Source: Glandiceps talaboti
Taxonomy: Eukaryota > Hemichordata > Enteropneusta > Spengelidae
Length of the DNA stretch: 64,000 nt
Direction of reading: 5' to 3'
Assembly (NCBI RefSeq): GCF_964340395.1
Contig: NC_135568.1
Location: 15,650,276 to 15,714,275, forward strand
The first letter of the stretch is position 1. Each line of letters begins with the position of its first letter. The notes under the pieces were generated by a model. It did no database searches. It had not been told where the DNA came from and saw only the letters and a program-made list of their open reading frames with translations. Of the stretch, positions 47,694 through 57,899 are shown in pieces. The position numbers and the translations under genes are program-made.

Positions 47694-48972
47694 ATGTATG
47701 TGTGTGTGTGTCTGTGGACACGATATCTCAACAACTGCTGCATCGATTATGAAACTTGCTACACATCTTCCATATGCTAATCACTGATTAGATATTGGTA
47801 AACATCCACTGAACATTAATTAGTAATTTGCATAATTGATGGTTTTAGTAATTAGGCTACATTGTATATCTTAAGAATTCACACTTCAAATTGAACATAA
47901 TTTGGTACATGTGTTAACCATAACAAAGCATAATTAGGCTCTTAATGCATACTTCAAATTCAATATAATTTGGTACATACATTAAACATAACAAAGCGTA
48001 CATGTGTTATAGTGCTTGTTGATGTAACTTCATGGCACACATATCCTACAAAGTCTGTTGGCATACTTTTTAATTTTAATGAGTAATTTGCATAATTAAT
48101 GATTGTCTGTAATTAAGCCATATCTTAAGAATGCACACCTCGTATTGCAGATAATTTAGCACATACATCAACCCTGACAAAGCACACACACGTGTATCCT
48201 ACAAAGCCTTTTGGTATAGTTGTGAGTTTTAGTGAGTATGATTTTCGGTAAAATAGGCTTTATCTTAAGAATGTAAACTTCAAATTTCATTTAACTTGGT
48301 ACATACATCAACCAGTACAAATCATACGTGTTTGGTTTTTGTTTTGTGTAGTTTGTTTTCAATGTGATATTTAATTTGGATAAATAATCACATGTGATAA
48401 TTAGGCAATATCTTTACAATGCAAGCTTTAAATTTCAGATAATTTAGTATATGCATTGATGGTAAGAAGTGCATGAATTATGATAATGTTCGATAATTAG
48501 GCCATATATCAACTGTGCAAGCTTCAAAATTCATATAGTTTTAATTTTGCAATCCAACAACGTGTGTAGGACTAAATATCTATGATTTTGCCCATACGTG
48601 AGGCAATAAGTTTACATCTGGTTTTGACTATTAATTGATTATAAACATTCCCTCCTCATCAGACGTCAATGAATGTGCAAGCAATAACGGTGGATGTCAT
48701 CAAATATGTACCAATACCGTTGGTAGTTATTATTGTTCCTGTAGGAGCGGATACAATCTGGCCAGCAATAGACGTACATGCATAGGTAATATATCACCTA
48801 GCTTGTTGAAAAGGATGCGATAATCAACGGCAATCAATGCATGACACGGATAATATGAAGACACACATTTCTGAAATCGTTAGAATTTATTTTGGAACTG
48901 AATGAAAAGAAATACTTGAATCCAATAAAAACAGACAGACAGACAGACAGGCAGACAGACAGACAGACAGGC

Positions 48973-49064
<92 letters not shown>

Positions 49065-49786
49065 GCTCGATAGTTATTGTTAAATCATGCTATACAGAAA
49101 TTACCTTCACACCTAGTACCTTTACAATTCTTTTTTAAGCACAACTGAACTTATAAGGTTGAGTAGTGCTATAGGCTAGACATGGTGCGATGGCTGGCAA
49201 TAAATCTTCAAAAAATGTGTGCAAATATGTCTAGCAACAAGAACACAATCATAATAGAAAATCAAAGTTTACTCTCAACAGTTGTGCTACAACGCCATTG
49301 GCAGTTTTATTTCCTGTATCCAGTCTTATACTATTTAAAATACGTGTAATCTGATTTTTTTGTATAACAGCTATACACAGCCCTTGTGCCAATAAGAATA
49401 CTGGATGTGCTACGTGTAACAGGCGTGGCGGTAATTACCACTGTACCTGTAGAATTGACGCAAGTGCCAGTGTTGCTCAGTAAGTAATGTTATTTATGCA
49501 AATATAACTACTCCTTTTTTCGAATTTCGCCTTTTACAACACTACCAATGTTAACTTTGTATTAGTCTGAGAATGTTTCTTTTTAAATAACGTTTAGTCT
49601 CATTTACCCTTGATCTTTAACATTATTTATTATATTGTCATATCATGTTACAGTTTTTCAGAAAATGACAACGCCAAACCAACCCGTGCTTCTGTGAGTG
49701 ACGACGACGATCCACTCCTTATTTCGGGAAATAACAACACCGAAGACAGCATCGAAACAACCAACAATGAATCAACGAATGCTTAG
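45231..49786 (+). CDS. Secreted four-cbEGF protein, tandem paralogue 2
   Basis: Coding exons: 45231-45408, 46069-46188, 46596-46718, 47280-47405, 48663-48785, 49371-49479, 49654-49786, with stop TAG at 49784-49786. The phase pattern matches gene 1 (five phase-1 introns, then phase 2). Product 303 aa. Residues 1-22 are a strongly hydrophobic signal peptide. Residues 23-59 are an atypical EGF-like module ([17 protein letters not shown]) with one extra cysteine (C26) compared with gene 1. Residues 60-99, 100-140, 141-182 and 183-223 are cbEGF domains with D-(I/V)-N-E-C and C-x-N-x4-Y-x-C-x-C. The third is one residue longer (SSSIKGGC). Residues 229-250 are the five-cysteine half EGF with spacing identical to gene 1. 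The acidic tail carries DDDD, NNT and NES. Mature cysteines total 36, an even count. A second ATG two codons in (M3) aligns better with the gene 1 start and could be the true one. Secreted; exact role unknown. Confidence 0.9.
45445..45583. repeat. (CAAA)/(CGAA)n then (CA)n in intron 1 of gene 2
   Basis: CAAA and CGAA tetramers at 45445-45530 pass into about 27 CA repeats. Confidence 0.95.
45669..45998. repeat. (CACTA)n pentanucleotide array in intron 1 of gene 2
   Basis: About 65 units of CACTA with CACTG and CATTG variants, broken twice by the identical phrase CACTGCTTTAAAACTACACT, so a longer block was itself duplicated. It occupies the same place as the short CTACA run of gene 1. Confidence 0.97.
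46206..46506. repeat. Compound (GAAA)-(CATA)-(CACG)-(CA) array in intron 2
   Basis: GAAA, CATA, CACG/CAAG, CATA, CA, CATG, then two copies of a block GCAGTCACTCACTCACTCAC with following CGCA repeats, and finally CA repeats. Confidence 0.95.
47065..47169. repeat. (GGCA)-(GACA)n in intron 3 of gene 2
   Basis: GGCA repeats pass into about sixteen GACA repeats. Confidence 0.95.
47548..47712. repeat. (TATG)n-(TG)n-(TGCG)n in intron 4 of gene 2
   Basis: About 22 TATG repeats, then TG, then TGCG, then TG. Confidence 0.97.
47715..48550. repeat. Degenerate long tandem repeat, intron 4 of gene 2
   Basis: Blocks recur five or six times at irregular 80-170 bp spacing: TAATTAGGC.ATATCTTAAGAATGCA, CACTTCAAATT, ATAATTTGGTACATACAT and AACCATAACAAAGC. 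Copies differ widely and shorten toward the right, so this is an old array. It starts right after a TG microsatellite. Confidence 0.7.
48929..49064. repeat. (GACA)n in intron 5 of gene 2
   Basis: About 33 GACA units with two GGCA interruptions near its left end. Confidence 0.98.
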
Positions 49787-50049
49787 GTAACTATTATATC
49801 GTATAACACTTACATATTTAATAAGAGTCATGTCCATATGATCAAACAATTCAAATTTGAATGTATCCGTAGCTGTTGCCATTTATCCCATACCTCATAT
49901 GTAGATACTGAAACATTCTATGACAATTTATCTTGTTGGAGTACCTCTCGAGATGTTGGAAAAAATGAATGGGGGATTGACGTTATAGTTTTATTACTAT
50001 ATTAGCAATAATTTCACTTCGTCTAAGATACAACACAGTAGCTTCAGTC

Positions 50050-50312
<263 letters not shown>

Positions 50313-50313
50313 T

Positions 50314-50372
50314 GTTAGTTATTATATAGCACTTTTCCACACTGTACTGAAGTACTTTACAAATGAACAGAT
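50314..50372 (+). repeat. Dispersed tail-like repeat, copy 2
   Basis: TTATATAGCACTTTTCCACA then CTGTACTGAAGTACTTTACA matches 2965-3037. Here it abuts a GAT array, as if the trinucleotide run were the tail of the element. Confidence 0.5.
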
Positions 50373-50459
50373 AAAGATTGAATGGCAAATTATTTGTACA
50401 TATTTCAAAATTCTCCAACAACAAATATATGTTTATGCATCATTCCATCTTACCAACAG

Positions 50460-50655
50460 ATTCAAACTTTCTCTATCTTAAGTGATGATGGTGATTGGGA
50501 ACTTCAACATGTCACTGTTAAACTTGATGATCAGAATACCATATAATGAAGGCCATTGAACAGATGTCTGCCGTAAAATGATTCTATACATTTCATTTTG
50601 AGATCATTACAACTATTGTTTAACTGCAATTGTCTTTGTTTTATTGTATGAATGT
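50460..50655 (+). terminator. Proposed 3' UTR exon of gene 2
   Basis: The acceptor TCTTACCAACAG ends at 50459 and the exon begins ATTCAAACTTTC, like gene 1's ATTCCTGCTCTTTC. GTTAAACTTGATGATCAG, then AATACCATA, matches gene 1's last exon. The matching donor TAGGTAACT has its GT at 49787, directly after the stop. No canonical AATAAA is seen, so the end is uncertain. Confidence 0.45.
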
Positions 50656-50708
50656 AAATTACGTCTGAGTATCTTCAAACATGAAATTAGCTATCTCTGT
50701 GCCACTAT

Positions 50709-50713
50709 ATGTC

Positions 50714-50744
<31 letters not shown>

Positions 50745-50747
50745 GCC

Positions 50748-50821
<74 letters not shown>

Positions 50822-50940
50822 CCTGTCTGCCTGTCTATCTCTATGCCTGGCTTTGTCCCTCTCTGTGTCGCTCTGTGTCTCTGTCTATCCGCGTCTGTCT
50901 GTCTGTCTGTCTGTCTCTCTGTGTCTGTCTGTATGTGGTT
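50709..50940. repeat. (CTGT)n microsatellite
   Basis: About 30 CTGT repeats with CTGC interruptions, then a degenerate right part. The 179-codon frame is an artefact. Confidence 0.97.
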
Positions 50941-50944
50941 GCGT

Positions 50945-51620
50945 CTGTGGCATATATTATGTGCTATGGGTGGATTTTAGTTTCTTTTGAATTTCTTAGC
51001 GACTTGCAGGTGACGTGTTTGTCAGGGTGTGTGTTGGGTGGAGTGTGTGTGCACGCACACTCGCACGCATGTGGTGTGTGTATGTGTGTGTGTCTGGTTG
51101 TCTGTCTGTTCATCTGTCTGTCATCACTGCCTTTGTCATTGTCTTTATCTCCAACTCTCTGCCTTTCATATCACTATATTTAATATTAGACTTCGCAGGT
51201 ACACTGTACTTTTTATCGGGATAACATCGTTCAAAAAGTGTGTTGCATCTAAGCTAGAGTCTAATATTAGATTTTATCCGATGATGGATATTTGTGCAAT
51301 GTATGTATCAGCTCGATGTTAAAGAACATGAAAGTTCGAAGTTTTCCAGGGAAATAACACCATAGCCATTTTTGGTCAGGGACACCTGTGGTCGGATGAA
51401 CTCTGGAAGATTTACGTGTAATATGTTCCTCATCTCAGTCTTTGTCCCTCCCCTCACCATCTCAATTTTGGGCCGCCAGTACTCTACGACAATCTAGAAT
51501 TTTTCCTCACTGCTGTTGACGATATGTGTCGTTTCCGTATCGTTTCAAGACCTGCTACGCTGCATGTAGACACAAAAAGCCCATAGTGTTATTATTCCCT
51601 TTCCCCTTTCCCCTTTCCCA
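50945..51620. other. Intergenic DNA, nothing recognised
   Basis: No gene is supported. A short TG/CA patch lies near 51025-51100. Confidence 0.5.
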
Positions 51621-51624
51621 CTCC

Positions 51625-51950
51625 ACCAAACATTGTCCCCATGATAACATTCACTGGGAGATACTATCTTGATCTACTATCTACTTGACCTAGACTGTAT
51701 CTGCTTTTTGCTTACTGTACTGAAGTTATCTCCATCTGGTTCCCCATTATCTGGTTCACCTGGGTCACCACATACCACAACTTTGAATAAGAGAGATATT
51801 AATATCTGGGCTGTTTGGTATTTAGCATTCACATTCCACCATCAATATTGTCCTCACGATAACATTCACCACGAGATACTATCTTGACCTACTGTCTACT
51901 TGACGTAGACTGTATCTGATGTTTGTTTAGTACGCTCAAGTTTGTGAATT
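51625..51950. repeat. Direct duplication, about 110-bp unit
   Basis: CATGATAACATTCACTGGGA, GATACTATCTTGATCTACTA, TAGACTGTATCTG at 51640-51705 recurs as CACGATAACATTCACCACGA, GATACTATCTTGACCTACTG, TAGACTGTATCTG at about 51852-51920. Confidence 0.85.
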
Positions 51951-52244
51951 TTAGTTTTCATTCACATGTGTTGAACTTGCAGAAATATTCTCATCAATAC
52001 TCACTGTTTCACACCTCTAAAGTTCTCTCCTGAGTCTATTACATATATATGCAGTGACAGTTGTCCCTGAATCATGATTGTTACCAATTGCAACTGGTAT
52101 ATATTCCTAGTTGCTGGGTCCATGGATATATAATTGAGATAATAGGTCCATGGTGAGTCAAACTTGTGGTTTAAAAAAACTTGAAGTAATCTCTCACACT
52201 TCCCAGGAGATCTAAATATCAAAGTTCAATTCTATCATACCCAT

Positions 52245-52775
52245 ATCACAGGACGCAGCGAGCATGCAATTGATTGATCGATCGATCGATCGATCGATCG
52301 ATTTATTGATTGATTTATTATTTGGGTGAATGATTGATCGATTGAATGATTGATATTTTGTGGTGATATAAATTTCTTCTTTGCCTGGCTACTTTTCTCT
52401 CTTTCAGCTGTATATAATTCTCTCTTTATTGACTAAATAAAGACATCTTGTCCATTATTCACCTTTTATTTCCTTATAGTGGTCTAAGCCACACCACAGA
52501 GTTCAGCGAGCATGCAATTGACTGATTGATGGATTGATCGATCGATCGATTTATTGATTGATTTATCATTTGGTTGAATGATTGGTCGATTGAATGATTA
52601 ATTTTTTGTGGTGAAATAAAACTTATTTTGTGTGTTATATTGATCAATTGACTCATTGATTTTTGTGGTGATATAAAACTTGTTTTCTTCTTTCCCCTGC
52701 TATTTTTCCATCTTTCGGTTGTACATAATTCTCTCTTTATTGAATAAATAAAGACATCTTGTCCATTCTGCTCTT
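52245..52775. repeat. Tandem duplication containing (GATC)n, about 250 bp
   Basis: Both copies run CAGCGAGCATGCAATTGA, GATC repeats, TTTATTGATTGATTTAT, TTTTGTGGTGA.ATAAA, ATAATTCTCTCTTTATTGA, AATAAAGACATCTTGTCCAT. The AATAAAGACATCTTGTCC ends look like retroelement 3' tails, but no coding part adjoins them. Confidence 0.85.
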
Positions 52776-52959
52776 ATCTGAATTAAAAGGCCCCTAATCT
52801 TATAATTGCCAAGGGGTCAGTTACATTAAAACGTTGCTTTATTTGCTAGTCCCCTAGTGCTAGTGGTGAACTTAGTTAGTAAACAGCGCCAGCTCCTGTG
52901 GTTACTGAACAATACCACCCTGTGAGTCACAGAGGTTACATATTTTATTTGTTTAGATT

Positions 52960-53250
52960 TGGTGCAACTGCATACGGTCTAAAATGTATTTATGTGTCTT
53001 CAGTTCATTCATCCTTAGAATATGCATGTATTGTATGGCAAGGAAGTTTAACTGAAACACAAAGATCATAGACTATAAGATACGCCGTGTCGCTCCGCCC
53101 TCACCGATGTGTGAGGGCGTCCCATCACCGCGTACCGTACACTGAGACTACAAAGATCACAGATAGAAAGTGTTCAAAAGAGAGAGCTTTTGGAACTATC
53201 AACACGTAAAGTTAGAGATTAACAATTACGGATGGGATTTTATTTTACTA
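52960..53250 (+). pseudogene. Non-LTR RT scrap interrupted by a family C hairpin
   Basis: From 53000 the frame reads HSSLEYACIVWQGSLTE, characteristic of the C-terminal part of LINE reverse transcriptase. It is then interrupted at 53070 by the family C hairpin (53070-53147). After it the RT-like reading resumes (QIESVQKRAF). The phrase ACAAAGATCA occurs on both sides of the hairpin, consistent with a target duplication. The scrap has no catalytic part. Confidence 0.65.
53070..53147. repeat. Hairpin MITE family C, copy 3
   Basis: GACTATAAGATACGCCGTGT ... CGCCCTCACCGATGTGTGAG GGCG ... CACCGCGTACCGTACACTGA. The centre GCCCTCAC-CGATGT-GTGAGGGC is a perfect dyad. It is inserted in the RT scrap. 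Confidence 0.8.
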
Positions 53251-53436
53251 ATCACAAGTACCCAACAATAAATATAACTTTAGGAACTAAAGAACTGAGT
53301 GAAAATTACTCGGTTCAGTTGTATTCTGTGTGAGTATGTAACAAAAGAACGAATAAATTAGTTTTGTCACTTTTGTTAGTGAAAAAATGTAAAATTTTCA
53401 AATTGTCATATGCCACTCTTTTCAGTGTCAGTGGTG

Positions 53437-53640
53437 CTTTATGGTAAGGAAGTTTAACTAAAAAAACAAATCATAGACTGTATTAAAGATACGCAGTGTC
53501 GTTCCGCCCTCACCGATGTGTGAGGGCGCCCTATCACCGCGTACCGTACACTGAGACTACAGATCACAGATAGAAAGTGTTCAAAAGAGAGCTTTTAGAA
53601 TTATTCAGCACGTAAAGATAGAGCATTACAATTACGGATG
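53437..53640 (+). repeat. Duplicate of 53035-53232, with hairpin copy 4
   Basis: GGTAAGGAAGTTTAACTAAA, ATCATAGACTGT, family C hairpin (53474-53557), AGATAGAAAGTGTTCAAAAG, AATTACGGATG repeat the order and sequence of the block 405 bp upstream. So the RT scrap was duplicated after the hairpin had inserted. Confidence 0.85.
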
Positions 53641-53644
53641 ATTA

Positions 53645-54740
53645 CTTGATACGGCACCGTCCAAGACGCACCGCCAAGAAAATGTTTCGTTTATCGTCAT
53701 TTCGCAGTGTCGCGGAAGAAATAACAGCTCTGGTTTGCTAGAGTGCAATTTGCCCATTATGTCACAAAGTTTAAGGAATAAAATGTAATTTCTAGAGTTA
53801 CAACGTATAGACAGAAATTAATGTTCTTGTGTCACGTTGGGGGCGCTCTTTGTAGAGTGCTTTAAAGCAAAAGTGGACTTCATGTCTGTGGAAGCGCTGT
53901 CACCAAGGAACGACCATTGACTTTTTTGTTTCTTGATGCTTTGTGTGTATATTTTAGGCAAGTCTCCTTTTGTCACAATTACGTTTTAGGTACAGAGCAA
54001 CAGGTCATGCAGATGTTTTATATGTGTGTACTTAGTCAGGTTTAAACCGTTAAAAGGTAGGGCCTACGCTTTCCCACAGCTATATTTTCCCCTAGGAAGG
54101 TTTTTTTTATCTCTGGTTTTTAGTGCGAGGCCAAGCAGGGCTGACTTTGACTCTCAGTTGCGACAACAATTGGTGTGTAACAACTTTTGTCTTTGTACAC
54201 CTCTCTATGTGAGGTATTAAAGCCTGGTGGCAGCGTAACCAAGCAATGTAAGTAGCTTGTTGGTGTAAGTTTGTGTATGAAGCCACGAGTGCGGCAATCA
54301 GAACCTTATATCATTTTGATGGCTAGAGATAGCGACACCACAGCCTCCTATATTCGGTTGGAGAGTTTTATCTTTTAATTTGCGGCACATCGCGGATCGT
54401 ACTCAGTATTATTCTAACTACGTCGACATCTTTCTTGTAACCCCAAGGCATCCAGAAAGAAAAACACCTTCTGATCTATTTTGTGTTTTTATTTTCTTAC
54501 ACTTTTTTTTTGATATTTTGCTGATAGAAATACAACCTCGAATAACAATTATTGTTTTGCAGTATTTTCACTTGTAAAAGGTAAATTTTGAAGGAGACAT
54601 ATCCAAAACTTGAAGATTATGAAGTAGAATTTATCAAGAAAACAAAAACCCAATATAGACAAGAGGGTGTTTAGTCAAAAGTATGTATGACTATGAACAC
54701 TTATCAAAATTTTACGAACTCAGAGAGCTAAATAGAAATA
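53645..54740. other. Intergenic DNA, nothing recognised
   Basis: A CpG-richer patch lies at 53645-53720. Frames of about 65 codons are not recognised and no gene is called. Confidence 0.5.
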
Positions 54741-54747
54741 GAGTCTT

Positions 54748-55175
54748 ACTACCAAACCAGAGAGACTGTAGAGTTTCAATTAGGCGGCATAATGTGTTTT
54801 ACTACCAAACCAGAGTGACTATAGAGTTTCAATTATAGGCGGCATGGTGATTTTTAGTCTCACAAAGGTTTTTGACACAAATTACATTTAACAAAATCAG
54901 ACACTTATAGCGTGCAAGTAATATAAAATGATACATTTTATCCCACTATTAACATAAATCAATATCACTCTTGGCTGTAACAAGGAAAATTATTTAAACA
55001 CAAAACTGTTTATTTGTGTTCACAGTGACATAAAATGTAACATTCCATGTGTGTGCACAAACAGTGCCTGTATTTAGTTTGTGCAATTCGTAACAAAACC
55101 CGTAATTTTGAGATGCAAAAGACAACAAAAAACATCGTAATTAAAACTCTATAGTCATTCTGGTTTGGTAGTAAC
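54748..55175. repeat. Foldback element with a doubled left end
   Basis: TACTACCAAACCAGAGTGAC followed by TATAGAGTTTCAATTA (54799-54835) is the inverse of TAATTAAAACTCTATAGTCA, TTCTGGTTTGGTAGTA (55138-55173). A slightly diverged tandem copy of the left end (ACCAAACCAGAGAGACTGTA) lies at 54751-54790. The interior of about 300 bp is non-coding. Confidence 0.8.
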
Positions 55176-55179
55176 TTGT

Positions 55180-55400
55180 CACGTATATTTGACCATATAT
55201 TTCAACGTCTGTTTTATTGTATAATACTGAGACGAAAGAAACAAGAAATATCGAAAGTTTGCTTTTGACAATTCAGAAAGCCTCCTACACACACAACCCA
55301 CCAAAAATGAATAAGCTAATATCTAACAACATGTAAAACCCATTACACTAGGATAAAGTGAATGTGTGTTTTGATTAGAAGTTTATTTTATCTTGTGAGA
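55180..55400. other. Intergenic spacer
   Basis: Nothing is recognised. Confidence 0.4.
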
Positions 55401-55401
55401 G

Positions 55402-55509
55402 TAGACTGTAAGATACGTCGTGTCGCTTCGCCCTCACCGGCCTGTGAGAGGAGTTGAGTGATGTCAGAAGGCCGGTGAGGGCGCCCCTTCACTTCGTACC
55501 TTCCAGACT
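55402..55509. repeat. Hairpin MITE family C, copy 5 with long stem
   Basis: GTAGACTGTAAGATACGTCG ... ACTTCGTACCTTCCAGACTT. The central arms GCCCTCACCGGCC and GGCCGGTGAGGGC are perfect 13-bp inverses, separated by about 25 bases. Confidence 0.8.
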
Positions 55510-55514
55510 TTGGC

Positions 55515-55855
55515 GTTGCTAATCCTCTTTTCTGCTAGGCTAGCGATTTATGCTTACTTAATTTTGTCTGCAGATAACTAGTTCATAATATAGTGATGCA
55601 GTTCGCAGACCGAATATTGAGTATAACAAAGCGACTATTTTTTCCCCGACGCCTCAAGCTAGATTGAGCTCGGAAGGTAGACGCAAATCACTGTATTCGA
55701 AATAGACGCATTGACGGAAATACTTTTACTGGAAATTTAAATTACAGATTCATGATACTTCCATTGAAAAATTAACTTACCAGACTACAGCAATAAGTTA
55801 TAAAGTTTCAGACATGAAATTGAAGGATACTCAGATGATGCTAACTTCTCGGAGA
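55515..55855. other. Intergenic spacer
   Basis: Nothing is recognised. Confidence 0.4.
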
Positions 55856-55859
55856 AGAA

Positions 55860-56004
55860 ATGTATGTATGTATGTATGTATGTATGTATGTATGTATGTA
55901 TGTATGTATGTATGTATGTATGTATGTATGTATGTATGTATGTATGTATGTATGTATGTATGTATGTATGTATGTATGTACAGAGAGAGAGAGAGAGCGA
56001 GAGC

Positions 56005-56078
<74 letters not shown>

Positions 56079-56254
56079 GAGGGAGAGAGAGAGAGAGGGA
56101 GGGAGGGAGGGAGGGAGGGAGAGAGAGAGAGATGGAGATGGACATACATACATACATACATACATACATACATACATACATACATACATACATACATACA
56201 TACATACATACATACATACATACATACATACATACATACATACATACATACATA
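55860..56254. repeat. (TATG)n - purine tract - (CATA)n giant hairpin
   Basis: About 30 TATG repeats (55861-55980), then a 160-base purine-only tract of GA and GGGA (55981-56140), then about 28 CATA repeats (56143-56254). CATA is the reverse complement of TATG, so the flanks form a perfect stem of over 110 bp. Frames of up to 201 codons are artefacts. Confidence 0.98.
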
Positions 56255-57100
56255 CCGTATGCAGACAGACAGATCTGACAGACAGACTGACAGACAGACA
56301 GTCAGACAGATTTAATAGACAGATCTGACAGAGTGACCAAATAACCGTTTTTAAACAGGGTATATAAGTTGCATCAACGCTGGAAAGCAAATTAACTTCG
56401 CCCCAATTTCAACTCGCCAAAATGTCAACTCGTGCATTATTAACTCGTAAAGTAATTTGCAGAGTTTGGTAGGATTATTATTGTCACAATTCCTGGAAGC
56501 AAGTGGGGTTGCATTAGTATTAGTGTGATGTGGTCATGGTTGTGTTTCCTGATTCTAGTTGTAAAAGACGTTACAGTAGATGTAAAAACATCGTGCATCC
56601 ACATCACTTTCAAATTGGTTTATCCCTTCATCGTTTTGGTAAGAAAACCAGACTTTGACATTTAATGAAAGATAAAACACAAACAATCAGTCCACAAAAA
56701 GGGAAATTGGAGCGAGTTGAAGTTTGGGCTAGTTGACAGTAAGGCTAGTTGAAATCGGGACGAAATGATCCGTCACCACTGTTTTGAATATGAAGGCCCA
56801 GCCAACCAGTGCAGCCAGCAGCTTACTTGTTGCATACACCATAGACCGAATGGTCTATACATACACTTACAATAGGTCTTTCCAAAATTTGCCATGGTGG
56901 CGCTCTACTTTCTGTCTCGTTTTACTTGTGTGTGTACCTTGGGGTATACATGGTATAGGCAAGGATCTGATTAGAGAATAATAGATCCGTGGTATAGGTT
57001 ACTCGGCAATAAGACGCAGACAAGTATAACACTACTGCTTTCCTCGATGTCTGAACAATACGGAAAACATCCCTGTTTTACACTTCTACAGAATGCAGTA
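56255..57100. other. Intergenic DNA, nothing recognised
   Basis: A short GACA/CTGACA patch lies at 56262-56335. AACTTCGCCCC, AACTCGCCAAAATGTCAACT (near 56395) and GGGCTAGTTGACAGTAAGGC, TAGTTGAAATCGGGACGAA (near 56730) are partly inverse phrases and hint at another foldback pair. No gene is supported. Confidence 0.4.
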
Positions 57101-57106
57101 CTATGG

Positions 57107-57893
57107 GAGCCTTCAGTAATTACGGTGGGGGGGGGGGGGATTTAGGGTATGGCTGAGCTTTAAAATGTGACCCTTCCCCTACTCCTTTTTCTAAAATGTG
57201 ACCCTCCCCCAATCCCAAGTTCTAAAATCTGACCCTCCCCATCTCAAAATGACAAATTCACCGATAGAGGGATGGAGGTTATGTGGACAGATTAAAGGGA
57301 CGGTAGCTATATTTTTTGATGATGATTTTTTTGAGTATGTTTTGCTGTGTGTATCAACTACAGTTTTTAGTTTCTTATTCTACTCCATAACACTCCCGTG
57401 TTTGGCAAACGCTTGGAAACACAACCTGTGTATGAACAAACTACATTGTTATTTTGGACAAGTGAATTTTAGTCTGGACTCAAATTATCAACAATAACAG
57501 TGCACTTTACACATATACAGGCTGTGTTGACAAGCCAAATACAGGGTATTTCAACATGCTTTAAGGAGTAGAACAAGATGTCATTAGGACTTGTTTGGCA
57601 TGTGGAAAACAGCAAATTGTAACTACATGCAGTTTAGCTAAATATGAGCCTTAATTTGAAGGGATATGTGTTGTTTCTCTCAGAATTGTACACTTTGTTT
57701 GAAATAGTGCAGAGTGCATTTTACAAGAATTTTTTCTTCTCACTGCATGGTAACAAGTAAATCCCAGGTAGGTCATAATATGAGTCACGTAAAATGTGAC
57801 CCTCCCCCCTGGACGGGTTTCTAAAATATGACCCTCCCTCCACCCCCCCCCCCCTAGCCCACCCTCTCGTAATAAGGCTCCCTAAAAAGCGAT
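57107..57893. mobile_element. TIR element with C/G-run ends, about 790 bp
   Basis: The left end GGGAGCCTTCAGTAATTACG followed by a poly-G run pairs with the right end, poly-C then TCGTAATAAGGCTCCCTA. Just inside both ends, on the same strand, are repeated AAAATGTGACCCTCCCC phrases (57163-57245 and 57787-57840). A 100-codon frame at 57198-57497 lies inside and has no transposase motif. The superfamily is not identified. Confidence 0.65.
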
Positions 57894-57899
57894 GTTACC

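Noticed and set aside
52474-52656. Asn/Ser/Ile-rich minus-strand frame
   Set aside because: It derives from the GATC/TTGATT repeats of the duplicated block.
55785-56390. Frames up to 201 codons with Met-Tyr-Val-Cys repeats
   Set aside because: They are translations of TATG/CATA and GA microsatellites.
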